64,000 nt of DNA from Shewanella canadensis (GTDB lineage Bacteria; Pseudomonadota; Gammaproteobacteria; Enterobacterales; Shewanellaceae): contig NZ_RXNU01000002.1 of the NCBI RefSeq assembly GCF_003966225.1, forward strand, positions 558,001-622,000. The letters run 5' to 3'. Positions 28,444-38,104 of this stretch are shown one piece after another (positions within the stretch are counted from its first letter, which is position 1; the number at the start of each line of letters is the position of its first letter). The notes under the pieces are model-generated. The model made no database searches, had not been told where the DNA came from, and worked only from the letters and a program-made list of their open reading frames with translations. A program made the translations under genes and the position numbers.

Positions 28444-29616
28444 ATGACTAAATCCGTGATGGCGATTGCAGCTTTAGGCGCTCTGGCCTTTAGCATCGCC
28501 TGTTCAGCCGCCTCAAATATTATGACCCCCCTGAATATTGAAGAGCTGAGACTCGAAGCGGCGAACCAGACGATACCAGATGTTGTCACTCGCTATCAGG
28601 CCTTAGTTGAGAGTCTGGACAGCAAGTACCAACAGCAAACGGACGAACTTGAAATGACCAAGATGGTCGCTCGTCAGGGTGAAAGATTATGGCAACAAGC
28701 CGTTAGAGACGTGCAATCAGGCAGTGTCGATGACAGGCCGCTCTACTGGAGTCGCCTCGCCATGCAGCGTCAATTGAAGCGCAGTCGCCCCGCATTTAAC
28801 ATGGCCCCCTGGCAGCAAGAGATTTTACTGAACGCCGTTGAAAAATCTTCCAGAGGATTTAGCAATGTGCAATTCTCGAATGACACCGAAGTAAAAATAC
28901 TGCTAACAGGTTTCGATCCCTTCTTCCTCGATCGTAATGTCGGCCAGAGTAACCCCTCGGGCTTAGTCGCCTTGTCCTTAGATGGTTTTGAATTTTCCGC
29001 TAACGGCAAGAAAGCACAGGTTGAAACTGTGATGATACCGGTTCGTTTTGCCGATTTTGATGAGGGAATCATAGAGTCGCTGCTCACCCCTATTTACCGT
29101 GAAAACAGTGTCGATATGATTATTACTGTCAGCATGGGCCGTGATGATTTCGATCTGGAGCATTTCCCCGGCCGGAACCGAAGTGCTGCCGCGCCCGATA
29201 ATTTGAATGTGCTTACCGGTGCAAATAAGCAAAAGCCAATGGCACCTTTGTTTAATCGTAAAACATTAAACGGCCCGGAATTTGTCGAGTTTTCTCTCCC
29301 TGTGGCGGCGATGCAATCGGTAAGTGGTAATTGGAAAGTCAACGATAACCATAAGGTTACTTCGGTTGCTAAAGGTGAGTTTACCGCTTCAACGCTATCT
29401 GAACTTCAGAGCGAAACTTCGGTTGAAGGCTCGGGTGGAGGCTACCTTTCCAATGAAATATCTTATCGTGCAGTACTGCTGGGACAACAGTTTAATAGCA
29501 GTATTGCAGTCGGACACATACATACCCCCAGAGTTTCAGGCCACGACCCGAAAGTTGAAGCCGAGATCATGGCGCAGGTTAAAGCTATGGTCATAGCAGG
29601 TGCAACGGCTCTATAA
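28444..29616 (+). CDS. Exported pyroglutamyl-peptidase-like protein with Ser in place of the catalytic Cys
   Basis: A 390-residue protein with a signal peptide (residues 1-23). From about residue 150 it follows peptidase family C15: LLTGFDPF, then NPSG, then GRDDFDLEHF with the conserved Glu, then GSGGGYLSNE, and GHIHTP with the conserved His. In active C15 enzymes the segment is AG.YLCNE; here the Cys is Ser336. The first 150 residues are an extra helical region. It may be inactive, use Ser as nucleophile, or have another role. Export is unusual for a C15 protein. It stands alone. Confidence 0.7.
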   Translation: MTKSVMAIAALGALAFSIACSAASNIMTPLNIEELRLEAANQTIPDVVTRYQALVESLDSKYQQQTDELEMTKMVARQGERLWQQAVRDVQSGSVDDRPLYWSRLAMQRQLKRSRPAFNMAPWQQEILLNAVEKSSRGFSNVQFSNDTEVKILLTGFDPFFLDRNVGQSNPSGLVALSLDGFEFSANGKKAQVETVMIPVRFADFDEGIIESLLTPIYRENSVDMIITVSMGRDDFDLEHFPGRNRSAAAPDNLNVLTGANKQKPMAPLFNRKTLNGPEFVEFSLPVAAMQSVSGNWKVNDNHKVTSVAKGEFTASTLSELQSETSVEGSGGGYLSNEISYRAVLLGQQFNSSIAVGHIHTPRVSGHDPKVEAEIMAQVKAMVIAGATAL

Positions 29617-29632
29617 TTAGTCATACACTTGT

Positions 29633-29657
29633 GGTGCTCGGTCGTCCACCGAGCACC
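29633..29657. other. Strong hairpin between the C15-like gene and sprT
   Basis: GGTGCTCGGT-CGTCC-ACCGAGCACC has a perfect 10-bp stem. There is no T run on either side, so it is not a standard terminator; it could protect mRNA ends or be a repeat element. A 14-bp ATACC palindrome follows at once. Confidence 0.6.
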
Positions 29658-29661
29658 GACT

Positions 29662-29675
29662 ATACCTATCGGTAT
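29662..29675. repeat. 14-bp palindrome ATACCTATCGGTAT
   Basis: Fourth copy of the ATACC-N4-GGTAT palindrome, placed about 40 bases before sprT. It is identical to the copy at 30452-30465 before endA. Confidence 0.6.
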
Positions 29676-29715
29676 TAATATAGAGCCTACGAAACGAAAT
29701 CAATGAAGCGAATAG

Positions 29716-30291
29716 ATGTTTAATTTCTTAAAATCTGTAACGAATACCAGTCCGTCTCCCGATAGCGTTTCTACTCCCAAGCCGCAAACACCTGCTTGCT
29801 ATAAATTTGATGCAGAACTTCACACTCGTGTCGCTCAGCAGGTGCTGGAGTGCTATCAAATAGCCGAAAAGCATCTGAATCTTCATTTTCCACGTCCGCA
29901 GATCAACTTCAAACTAAGAGGAAGAAGCGCCGGAACGGCTCACCTGCAACTCAATAAACTCAGGTTTAACCCGGTACTGCTCGCTGAAAACAGTGATATC
30001 TTTCTTAAAGAGGTGATCCCACACGAGATCTGCCACCTGCTCGCTTATCGGCTCTATGGCAAGGTAAAACCCCATGGCAAAGAGTGGCAGTCCCTGATGA
30101 TAAGTGTCTTTGGAGTTCAGCCAAGTACGACCCATAGCTTGGATACTCAATCAGTTGACGGAAAAAAATTCGAGTATCACTGTGGATGTGGACCCGTAAA
30201 ACTCAGTATCAGACGGCACAACAAGGTTGTGCGAGGCGAGACTCAATATAGATGTAGGCGATGCAAGAGAGAGTTAACCAGGGCAGCTTAG
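29716..30291 (+). CDS. SprT family zinc metalloprotease-like protein
   Basis: A 191-residue protein of the SprT/Spartan family. The zinc site is HEICH (103-107) in the usual PHEICHLLAYRLYG context, followed by HGKEWQSLM. A C-terminal zinc ribbon is present (CGCG and CRRC). Bacterial SprT is poorly understood; eukaryotic relatives digest DNA-protein crosslinks. The N-terminal 30 residues are Ser/Pro/Thr-rich and likely disordered, which makes this form slightly longer than E. coli SprT. Confidence 0.9.
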   Translation: MFNFLKSVTNTSPSPDSVSTPKPQTPACYKFDAELHTRVAQQVLECYQIAEKHLNLHFPRPQINFKLRGRSAGTAHLQLNKLRFNPVLLAENSDIFLKEVIPHEICHLLAYRLYGKVKPHGKEWQSLMISVFGVQPSTTHSLDTQSVDGKKFEYHCGCGPVKLSIRRHNKVVRGETQYRCRRCKRELTRAA

Positions 30292-30451
30292 CTGTACAGC
30301 TAACAAATAGAGCTGATTTGAACACCGACTGCCGGTGCAGCTGACAACATCACAATATTCTTCCACTGTCACCTTGATTCGACTCCCTTTCATCCCGTAA
30401 AATCCCGCCCAAGAGCAGAACACTGCCATCAACATCATACAGCGCTTAATA

Positions 30452-30465
30452 ATACCTATCGGTAT
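30452..30465. repeat. 14-bp palindrome ATACCTATCGGTAT
   Basis: Fifth copy of the palindrome, 27 bases before the endA start. It may overlap the endA promoter. Confidence 0.6.
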
Positions 30466-30492
30466 AATATGGCGCCATTTAGGGAAAGATAA

Positions 30493-31248
30493 TTGAAATT
30501 GTTTGATAAATTGAACTCGGCCTTTCTACTGGGCCTTGGGTTAACTCTACTATTTTCTACCTCCTCGATAGCTTCTCCGTCTCATCCTAGCAGTTTCAGT
30601 CAAGCCAAGAGACTGGCAAAAGAGATCTATGCAGACTCCCTCCCTGCCACCAGCTTTTATTGTGGCTGCGATATCAAGATCTCGGGCAAGAAGTGGCAGA
30701 CCGATTTCTCCCGTTGTGGCTATCAAGTGAGAAAACAGCAAAAGCGCGCGGCGCGGATCGAATGGGAACACATAGTGCCGGCGTGGGAGCTTGGACATCA
30801 ACGACAATGTTGGCAGCAAGGTGGTCGTAAAAACTGTGGTAAGAATGATAAACTGTTCAGGAAAATGGAATCCGATCTACATAATCTGGTGCCCGCTATC
30901 GGCGAAGTCAATGGCGACCGAAGCAACTATCGATTTAGCCAATGGAATGGCCGGTCAGATCAATATGGTCAATGTGATATGGTTATCGACTTCAAGTCGA
31001 GAAAGGCTGAACCACCCAGCTATACGCGGGGGAAAATTGCCCGCACTTACCTCTATATGCAGAAAACATATAATTTTAGAATAGCGAAAAGCCAATTAAA
31101 ATTGTTCAAAGCGTGGGATAAAACTTATCCAGTTGATACTATCGAATGCAAAAGAGACAAGGCCATAGCCATAACTCAGGGAAATCATAACCCTTTTGTT
31201 AAAAACCAATGTGACGCAATAGCCAAAAACCAGCGGGTTGCGGAGTAG
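30493..31248 (+). CDS. EndA, periplasmic or secreted endonuclease I
   Basis: A 251-residue exported nuclease. A signal peptide (about 1-27) is followed by the endonuclease I core: SFYCGCDI, then [13 protein letters not shown] with the catalytic His, and [21 protein letters not shown]. Paired cysteines likely form the disulfides that such enzymes need. It cuts double-stranded DNA outside the cytoplasm, perhaps for nutrient uptake. The start is TTG behind AGGGAAAG. rsmE begins 7 bases after its stop, so the two are co-transcribed, an arrangement common in gammaproteobacteria. Confidence 0.93.
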   Translation: MKLFDKLNSAFLLGLGLTLLFSTSSIASPSHPSSFSQAKRLAKEIYADSLPATSFYCGCDIKISGKKWQTDFSRCGYQVRKQQKRAARIEWEHIVPAWELGHQRQCWQQGGRKNCGKNDKLFRKMESDLHNLVPAIGEVNGDRSNYRFSQWNGRSDQYGQCDMVIDFKSRKAEPPSYTRGKIARTYLYMQKTYNFRIAKSQLKLFKAWDKTYPVDTIECKRDKAIAITQGNHNPFVKNQCDAIAKNQRVAE

Positions 31249-31255
31249 GAAATAG

Positions 31256-31987
31256 ATGAGAATCCCAAGAATATACCAAGCATCCACCTTTACGGTAGGT
31301 ATGTCAGTTGCGCTCGATGATGAAGCGGCCTCTCATGTTGGTCGTGTACTGCGCATGTCCAGCGGTGAACAGGTCAGTTTATTTAATGGTGACGGTAACG
31401 AATATCTTGCACAAATAGAGTCGGCCAGTAAGAAAAATGTTCAAGTCACCATCCTTTCATCTGTCGCTAATGAAAGCGAATCTCGGCTACACCTGCATTT
31501 AGGCCAGGTGATCTCACGTGGCGATCGTATGGACTTTACCATTCAAAAGTCTGTTGAGCTGGGAGTGAATACCATTACCCCTCTTTTCTCTGAACGCTGC
31601 GGCGTAAAGCTGTCGGGCGAGCGATTGGAAAAAAAAATTCAACAATGGCAAAAGATTGTCATCGGTGCATGTGAACAGTCGGGTCGTAGTGTTATTCCTC
31701 AGGTGAGGCCAGCCATGTCTTTAGAGGCTTGGAGTGCCGAACAAACTGACTCTCTTAAATTGAACCTACACCCAAGGGCGGCGCACGGTATTGGCGGATT
31801 AACCCTTCCAACGCCAAGAGTCAGGCTGTTGATAGGGCCAGAAGGTGGCTTGTCTGAAACCGAAATATCGATGACAGAACAATATGCCTTTACCGATGTA
31901 TTATTAGGCCCCCGGGTTTTGAGAACCGAAACCGCGGCCTTAACGGCAATAAGTTCACTGCAATTAAGATTTGGTGATCTGGGCTAA
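31256..31987 (+). CDS. RsmE, 16S rRNA (m3U1498) methyltransferase
   Basis: A 243-residue SPOUT-class methyltransferase. The N-terminal PUA-like part starts MRIPRIYQ and includes [21 protein letters not shown]. The C-terminal knot carries [13 protein letters not shown] and [17 protein letters not shown], the S-adenosylmethionine-binding signatures of RsmE. It methylates U1498 near the decoding centre. It lies between endA and gshB, the usual order in this group. Confidence 0.95.
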   Translation: MRIPRIYQASTFTVGMSVALDDEAASHVGRVLRMSSGEQVSLFNGDGNEYLAQIESASKKNVQVTILSSVANESESRLHLHLGQVISRGDRMDFTIQKSVELGVNTITPLFSERCGVKLSGERLEKKIQQWQKIVIGACEQSGRSVIPQVRPAMSLEAWSAEQTDSLKLNLHPRAAHGIGGLTLPTPRVRLLIGPEGGLSETEISMTEQYAFTDVLLGPRVLRTETAALTAISSLQLRFGDLG

Positions 31988-32054
31988 CGCCCCCATATCC
32001 AATATGAACCTAATTTAAGACCATCAAAAATGGGTGGTACAAGGAAGCGACGTC

Positions 32055-33005
32055 ATGATTAAGCTCGGCATAGTGATGGATCCCATCAGCGATATCAACA
32101 TCAAGAAAGATTCAAGTTTCGCCATGTTATTGGCCGCTCAAAGCCGTGGTTATCAACTCTTCTACATGGAGATGCAAGATCTTGCCATGGTCAATGGTAA
32201 GGCTATGGCCAACATGCGTGAACTGTCGGTAAAGCAAGATCCCGATAATTGGTTCGAGTTAGGTGAGCCGGTAGATACTCCACTGTCAGATCTTGATGTC
32301 GTCTTGATGCGTAAGGATCCTCCGTTCGACACCGAGTTTATCTACGCGACCTATATGCTTGAAAGAGCCGAAGAAGAGGGTGTGCTTATTGTCAATAAGC
32401 CTCAGAGTCTGCGTGATGCCAACGAGAAACTTTTCACCGCTTGGTTCTCTGAATTCACTCCTGAGACTATGGTCACCCGCGATGCAAAGCGCATCCGTAA
32501 ATTCTATAAGCAAAAAGGCGATATCATCCTCAAACCACTGGATGGAATGGGCGGCACACTGATTTTCAGGATTAAGGCTGGCGATCCCAATGTGGGCGTG
32601 ATCATCGAAACCTTAACCGAGTACGGCCAGCGCTATGCGATGGCTCAGGCATTTATTCCGGATATCACCTCAGGCGATAAGCGTATTTTGGTCGTCGACG
32701 GCGAACCGGTTCCCTACTCTCTTGCACGCATCCCTCAAAAAGGCGAAACCCGAGGCAACCTAGCCGCAGGCGGCAGAGGCGTTGCTCAACCACTATCTGA
32801 AAGCGATTGGGCCATAGCACGTGCGATTGGACCTGAATTGAAAAAACGTGGCCTCATCTTCGTAGGATTAGATGTTATTGGTGACAAGCTCACCGAAATA
32901 AATGTGACCAGCCCAACCTGTATCAAAGAGATCGAAGCCGCCTTCGATGTCGATATCACAGGTATGTTGATGGACTCGATCGAAGCAAGATTAAAGGCCA
33001 GCTAG
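32055..33005 (+). CDS. GshB, glutathione synthetase
   Basis: A 316-residue ATP-grasp enzyme joining gamma-glutamylcysteine and glycine to make glutathione. Diagnostic stretches are MIKLGIVMDPI, VLMRKDPPFDTEFIYATYMLE, ILKPLDGMGGTLIFR and the C-terminal LTEINVTSPTCIKEIE. The ATG at 32055 is chosen: an upstream GTG (32034) would add seven residues not found in the family, and AAGGAAG lies about 8 bases before the ATG. phoA follows after 10 bases. Confidence 0.96.
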   Translation: MIKLGIVMDPISDINIKKDSSFAMLLAAQSRGYQLFYMEMQDLAMVNGKAMANMRELSVKQDPDNWFELGEPVDTPLSDLDVVLMRKDPPFDTEFIYATYMLERAEEEGVLIVNKPQSLRDANEKLFTAWFSEFTPETMVTRDAKRIRKFYKQKGDIILKPLDGMGGTLIFRIKAGDPNVGVIIETLTEYGQRYAMAQAFIPDITSGDKRILVVDGEPVPYSLARIPQKGETRGNLAAGGRGVAQPLSESDWAIARAIGPELKKRGLIFVGLDVIGDKLTEINVTSPTCIKEIEAAFDVDITGMLMDSIEARLKAS

Positions 33006-33015
33006 GACCAGATTA

Positions 33016-34389
33016 ATGAGACCTACTTTACTCAGTTTAAAACGTTCTCTACTCACCGTGGCGGTATTATTTACCACCACGGCCTCGGCTTTTGTGTATG
33101 CCGACACCCCCACTCACACCATGATGGGCGACGCTCCCAGCGTCCCTAAAAATATCGTGATCTTAATTGGTGATGGCATGGGGCCGGCATACACCAGTGC
33201 GTATCGATACTATAAAGACAACCCTGAAACACAAGAGATTGAGCAGACGGTATTCGACCGACTCTTAGTCGGAACGGCCAGCACCTATCCGGCCCGCGTC
33301 AGCGGTTACGTCACAGACTCTGCGGCATCGGCGACGGCCTTAGCGACCGGAGTAAAATCTTACAATGGGGCGATATCGGTCGATACCGACAAACAAACTT
33401 TACCCACTATCATGGAGATGGCGAAAAAACAGGGGCTTTCAACAGGGGTCGCCGTGACTTCTCAGATAAATCATGCCACTCCCGCTGCGTTTCTTACCCA
33501 TAATGAGAGCCGAAAAAATTATGATGAGATAGCCAGCAGCTACTTAAATACCGATGCTGATGTCATGTTAGGCGGGGGGCAAAAGTTCTTCCCACACGAG
33601 CTGATTCAACAGTTTGAAGCTAAAGGCTACCGGTACCTGTCCGACTTTTCTCAGTTGGACACGGTCACTGAGCCCAAAGTCATTGGTCTGTTTGCCGAAG
33701 TTCAACTGCCTTGGGCTATCGATGAGGTTGGTGCCCACAAGCTCAGTAAGATGACGACTAAGGCGCTCGAGTTGCTTTCCCAGAATGAAAAGGGGTTCGT
33801 ATTATTGGTCGAGGGCAGCTTAATCGACTGGGCCGGACACAATAATGATATCGCAACCGCAATGGCTGAGATGGACGAATTCGCCAATACGTTAGAGGTC
33901 GTTGAACAGTACGTTCGACAAAACAATGATACCTTGATGGTCGCTACTGCCGATCACAATACCGGAGGCCTGAGCATCGGTGCCAATGGTGAGTACAGCT
34001 GGAAAACAGACATTATCAGAGCAGTAAAGTCGAGCCCGGCGAAGATTGCCGCTAACGCCATTAGCAGTGAACACTGGCAAGATGAGGTGATCTCTAAGCT
34101 GATATTTGAGCTAAGTGACAATGAGCTCACACAACTGTCTCGTGCTCGCATGCAGGGTCAGGATGTGATGGAAACGGCTATTAAGAAGCTTGTCGATAAC
34201 CGCTCAAATACCGGCTGGACAACGGGTGGACATACCGGAATGGATGTACAGGTATTTGCATCGGGTCCGGCATCTAAACTCTTTAGCGGCTATCAGGACA
34301 ATACAGATATTGCGCTAAAGATTATGAGTTTGCTTCCTAAGAAAGCCAAGAGTTCAGCTGCAACGACGCAGGTGGAAAGCAACAAATAA
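33016..34389 (+). CDS. Alkaline phosphatase (PhoA family)
   Basis: A 457-residue exported phosphomonoesterase. A signal peptide (about 1-29, ending VYA) is followed by VILIGDGMGPAYTSA with the first metal Asp, and DSAASATALATG with the nucleophilic Ser near residue 102. LVEGSLIDWAGHNND, ATADHNTGGLSIG and TGGHTGMDVQVFASGP hold the remaining zinc ligands. It releases phosphate from organic esters in the periplasm. It is placed 10 bases after gshB and I see no Pho box in front, so it may not be phosphate-controlled from a promoter of its own. Confidence 0.92.
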   Translation: MRPTLLSLKRSLLTVAVLFTTTASAFVYADTPTHTMMGDAPSVPKNIVILIGDGMGPAYTSAYRYYKDNPETQEIEQTVFDRLLVGTASTYPARVSGYVTDSAASATALATGVKSYNGAISVDTDKQTLPTIMEMAKKQGLSTGVAVTSQINHATPAAFLTHNESRKNYDEIASSYLNTDADVMLGGGQKFFPHELIQQFEAKGYRYLSDFSQLDTVTEPKVIGLFAEVQLPWAIDEVGAHKLSKMTTKALELLSQNEKGFVLLVEGSLIDWAGHNNDIATAMAEMDEFANTLEVVEQYVRQNNDTLMVATADHNTGGLSIGANGEYSWKTDIIRAVKSSPAKIAANAISSEHWQDEVISKLIFELSDNELTQLSRARMQGQDVMETAIKKLVDNRSNTGWTTGGHTGMDVQVFASGPASKLFSGYQDNTDIALKIMSLLPKKAKSSAATTQVESNK

Positions 34390-34431
34390 GCTATCTCAAA
34401 GCGCCCTGGCTTCAACTAGTCTGGAGCTAGA

Positions 34432-36918
34432 TTAGCTCCCCAACTTACCCAGTTGGGGAGCGGTCTCTATCGGCCAGACTCGATCCCGCTCTATCTGATT
34501 TAGTATTCCAAACACTTTTTCCTCCTCTAAGGGCTTCGAAAAAAGGTACCCTTGAGCGAGCTCACACTTGGCATCGGCTAAGAAGTCACATTGCTGAGGG
34601 GTCTCTATTCCTTCTGCGACCACCGTTCGTCCTAAGTTATGGGCTAAATCGATAACCGTAGTCACAATATGTGTATCGGCGCCCCCCTCGAGTACTCCGG
34701 CAGTGAAACATCTGTCTATCTTGAGGACGTCGAAAGGCAACTGTTTAAGATAGCTTAATGAGGAGTATCCTGTACCAAAATCATCAATCGCAATCCTGAC
34801 TCCCAGACGCTTGAGAGACTGCATTGCAGACAGCGCTAAATCTACCTGTTCAATCACGCTTTCCTCGGTCACCTCTAATAGCAGGCTTTCAGGAGGAAGA
34901 TCATACTTAGACAAAATATGCTGAACGAGAGGAATCAATCCGGGATCCATGTAGTGTTTGGCAGATAAGTTGACCGCCATATACAGGTCTTCCCACCCCT
35001 GCTTCCTTAATCGAGATAAGATTGCCCCCGCCTCTTCCAGTACATAATTTCCAACCCGAATGATCGCCTCACTGTGTTCGATATCGGGAATAAAATCTCC
35101 CGGCATGATGAGCCCCAGTTCAGGGTGAAACCATCGTATCAATGCCTCGAAGCCTTTTAGTTTACTATCGGGTAAGGCGACGATAGGTTGCAAGAACAGG
35201 GATAGCTGCTTCTCTGCTATGGCGGCACCGATATCTTGCTCGATCATTAAGCGGTTATTGGCTTTATGCAACATCTCTTCGGTAAATACCCGATAATTAC
35301 TCCGGCCCGCGTCCTTCGCCTGGTACATGGCTAAATCGGCATATTTAATTAGCTCTTCGGCCCTGACATTCATGCTTTTACAATAGGCAACACCAATACT
35401 GGTAGTCACGATCAACTTATGATTCCCGAGAACGACAGGCTGCTGTAGCGAGGCAAAAATTTTATGGATCACTTTACGTACATCCTGATCAGAACGGATC
35501 CCTCGCAGTAAAATAAGAAACTCGTCTCCACCTTGTCTAAATACCGTATCCATAGCCCGGACACTATTATTTAACCGGGTTGCCACTATCTTCAACAGCT
35601 CATCACCTTGTGTATGTCCTAAGGTATCATTGATACGCTTGAACTCATCGAGATCCAGATACATCAAGGCAACTTGATCATGAATACGTCCCACACAAGC
35701 TATGGTCTTTTTGAGCTCATGCATCAACATCGCTTTATTCGGTAGCCCCGTCAGCGTGTCGAGCATGGCTAACCGCTTGAGTTCGCAGGTATACTCATCG
35801 ACCTCCAACTCCAAGTTTTGCAGCCTTTCCGCAAGTTGATGAGTCGCCGTATTGATAAGATCTACTTCATCGACGATTAGCGATGATGATTTCGGCGATA
35901 ACTTTTTTAAGGTTTCAAAATCATGCTCTGCAAGTAGAGGGAGTAGGTTGGCATGCCGGCTCAAACTCACCACGGGAGCCCAAGCGACGAGAATGACGAG
36001 ACCGCCGGATAACACAAGGGCAAACAGAAGCGTTCCCAGCATGCTCTCCTGAAACTCATTGAGTATTGTCTGCCAATCACTGATATTGTTGATAACTAAG
36101 ATTGCCGGAGAGTTAGCCTCTTTAGCCAGGGGGAAAATCCAGATAGCGGAATATTCACCATTAACTTCATATATTCCGCCCTTAGTGGCAATCTGCTCCC
36201 AACTAAAATTATCGGCAATTTTTTGCAAGCTAGGCAAACTAGTACGTTTATTGCTTATGCTATATAGCTCTCTGGCCCAATAGTTACGCCCTACCGGGTG
36301 CACGATTCTGGGACCCAGCACAGCCAGTTCAAACGAGCCGTTAACCCTAAATCGAGCCAATATATCGGTCAGCCCTGACTCTAAAAACAGAAGGTGGGGC
36401 TCTCCCTGTAGTAAATTGGGGACCAAGACTTGAATCACACATTCACGATGGCACACGATGCGCCAATGTGGCTCGATACTCACCGAACTGCTCTCAAACC
36501 ACTGCCTATCTTCGACATCGACCCGATTGCCGGCATGTGCCAGCACCTCCCCGGATAGCGACATCAGGTGAATAGTTCTCAACTCCCAGTACAGTTGAAT
36601 ATCCGGCCAACGCTTATCCAGCATCTCCTGATACTTGCCCACATCAAACTTTGCACCATCACGGTCTCCGTCGTTAACCATTAAGGCTATCTGTTGAGCC
36701 GCCAGCAGAGACTGATCAACCGTTAATGAGATCGAACTTTGAAGGTTTTGAGCCAATTTATTTTGCTGTGAAGCGAGTTGGTAACTTTGTTGATTAATCA
36801 ATTGACGAAAGGTAAAGCCACCTAAGATCCCCCCTAAAATGGTCAACATAACCATGACAGCAATAAGCAGCTTCCACTTCAAGCTGATAAAGATACTTTT
36901 GGTATCGGGGGCCGTCAT
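34432..36918 (-). CDS. Membrane GGDEF-EAL protein with periplasmic sensor
   Basis: An 828-residue signalling protein. Membrane segments near residues 15-37 and 295-320 frame a periplasmic sensor of about 250 residues. A HAMP-like linker leads to a GGDEF domain (RQGGDEF, with DLDEFKRINDTLGHTQGD) and an EAL domain (FEALIRW, DDFGTGYSSL, EGIET). Both sites look intact, so it may make or break down cyclic di-GMP. The ATG at 36918 is chosen because it comes just after the stop codon of the porin gene; an upstream ATG would overlap it by 35 bases. It is the last gene of a three-gene operon with a PstS-like protein and a porin. Confidence 0.87.
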   Translation of the reverse strand: MTAPDTKSIFISLKWKLLIAVMVMLTILGGILGGFTFRQLINQQSYQLASQQNKLAQNLQSSISLTVDQSLLAAQQIALMVNDGDRDGAKFDVGKYQEMLDKRWPDIQLYWELRTIHLMSLSGEVLAHAGNRVDVEDRQWFESSSVSIEPHWRIVCHRECVIQVLVPNLLQGEPHLLFLESGLTDILARFRVNGSFELAVLGPRIVHPVGRNYWARELYSISNKRTSLPSLQKIADNFSWEQIATKGGIYEVNGEYSAIWIFPLAKEANSPAILVINNISDWQTILNEFQESMLGTLLFALVLSGGLVILVAWAPVVSLSRHANLLPLLAEHDFETLKKLSPKSSSLIVDEVDLINTATHQLAERLQNLELEVDEYTCELKRLAMLDTLTGLPNKAMLMHELKKTIACVGRIHDQVALMYLDLDEFKRINDTLGHTQGDELLKIVATRLNNSVRAMDTVFRQGGDEFLILLRGIRSDQDVRKVIHKIFASLQQPVVLGNHKLIVTTSIGVAYCKSMNVRAEELIKYADLAMYQAKDAGRSNYRVFTEEMLHKANNRLMIEQDIGAAIAEKQLSLFLQPIVALPDSKLKGFEALIRWFHPELGLIMPGDFIPDIEHSEAIIRVGNYVLEEAGAILSRLRKQGWEDLYMAVNLSAKHYMDPGLIPLVQHILSKYDLPPESLLLEVTEESVIEQVDLALSAMQSLKRLGVRIAIDDFGTGYSSLSYLKQLPFDVLKIDRCFTAGVLEGGADTHIVTTVIDLAHNLGRTVVAEGIETPQQCDFLADAKCELAQGYLFSKPLEEEKVFGILNQIERDRVWPIETAPQLGKLGS

Positions 36919-36922
36919 GGGG

Positions 36923-38104
36923 TTACCACTGGAAGCGATATGAGAGTTGCAGGGCAAACAGAGACCAATGCTTCGCCTGAGTCAGAGGGTCCGGAGTGAC
37001 AATAGGCGTTACCCAGGAAGCACCTTCAACCTCATGATATTCGACCGCGAGTAACCAATCGTTGCTTGGAAACCAGCGAGCACCGAAAGTCCAGTCTTTC
37101 GTATAACCAAAGTAAGCGGGTGAACCGTATACAGCCTCGTAATTTGTCCCATCAGGATCGTCGGTGTTATCGATATGCTTATCATATCGAACGAATAACT
37201 CCACCTCATTCGGGAGGTATGCTCTAAGGTCAATATAGTAACCAACACTGGGGTCGTATAGGTCTTCAGCTTCTGTTGGGGCTACAAGCCCATTCGTCAC
37301 TCTGTCTCCATTAAGATACTCGCCTGTCACTTCGAAATTTTCATATCTGAACTGCCCTGAAAACACCCAGTTTTTTAATCGGATATCACCAGGATAGTAG
37401 AAACCAGGCGCGGAAGGTTCAAAGCTAATCTCGGCATCGTAATAACTAACACCTAAACGTATATAATCATTTTGAAACTCAATATCCCCGGAGTAATAAT
37501 CCTCTGCGCTAAACTCACCAAAATCTGTACTGCCCATCACATTACGATCTAAATCTTCGGTCACATTGACCTGACCGACCGAGATGTGCCAATCGACAAC
37601 ACCATCGAGCACCTGATGCATACCAAAGAGATCTCCCCCCTCGATATGCAGCTGCGCATCACGAAAATAATCGCTGTAGATAGACTGGGGAAGCATGATG
37701 CTCGGACGCGTAAACGGGACATCACGGGTGCTGGAGTAGAAACCCGTTTCATTTTTAAATCGTCCGGCACGAATGCCCAGCATTCCTTCTCCAAACTGAT
37801 GGCTATACTCTGCAAACAGATAATCAAACATGACATCAGGCTCGGAAAGCGTCCCCCACTGCCTAAAGGTCAGTGCACTTGCAAATCGAACATGCTCTAT
37901 AGGTTTCCACGACACGGCAAATGCGGCCTCAGTAATATCAAATGTGCTACTGTCCTCTCCAACGATAAATTGAGTATCTTCTGCAGCAACAAAACCTTGG
38001 CCAATAAATCCGCTTAATTGCCATTCTGAAGCGGTAACAACTGATGAGCTAAGTAATAGCAGGGAGCACAACGACAATGAGTAGTGCTTAACGGTTGTAA
38101 ACAT
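36923..38104 (-). CDS. Outer-membrane porin-like protein of the signalling operon
   Basis: A 393-residue beta-barrel-type protein. The signal peptide (residues 1-25, ending VVTA) leads into alternating amphipathic strands rich in Tyr, Asp and aromatic residues, and the chain ends in SYRFQW, an aromatic end as expected for outer-membrane proteins. The ATG at 38104 follows GGGAGG by 6 bases and overlaps the PstS-like gene by 17 bases. An ATG or GTG further upstream is less likely. The cargo is unknown; with a PstS-like binding protein beside it, anion or phosphate passage is possible. Confidence 0.8.
   Translation of the reverse strand: MFTTVKHYSLSLCSLLLLSSSVVTASEWQLSGFIGQGFVAAEDTQFIVGEDSSTFDITEAAFAVSWKPIEHVRFASALTFRQWGTLSEPDVMFDYLFAEYSHQFGEGMLGIRAGRFKNETGFYSSTRDVPFTRPSIMLPQSIYSDYFRDAQLHIEGGDLFGMHQVLDGVVDWHISVGQVNVTEDLDRNVMGSTDFGEFSAEDYYSGDIEFQNDYIRLGVSYYDAEISFEPSAPGFYYPGDIRLKNWVFSGQFRYENFEVTGEYLNGDRVTNGLVAPTEAEDLYDPSVGYYIDLRAYLPNEVELFVRYDKHIDNTDDPDGTNYEAVYGSPAYFGYTKDWTFGARWFPSNDWLLAVEYHEVEGASWVTPIVTPDPLTQAKHWSLFALQLSYRFQW

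Noticed and set aside
32034..32054. GTG as the gshB start
   Set aside because: The seven extra residues are not found in GshB, and the ATG at 32055 has a better ribosome-binding site.
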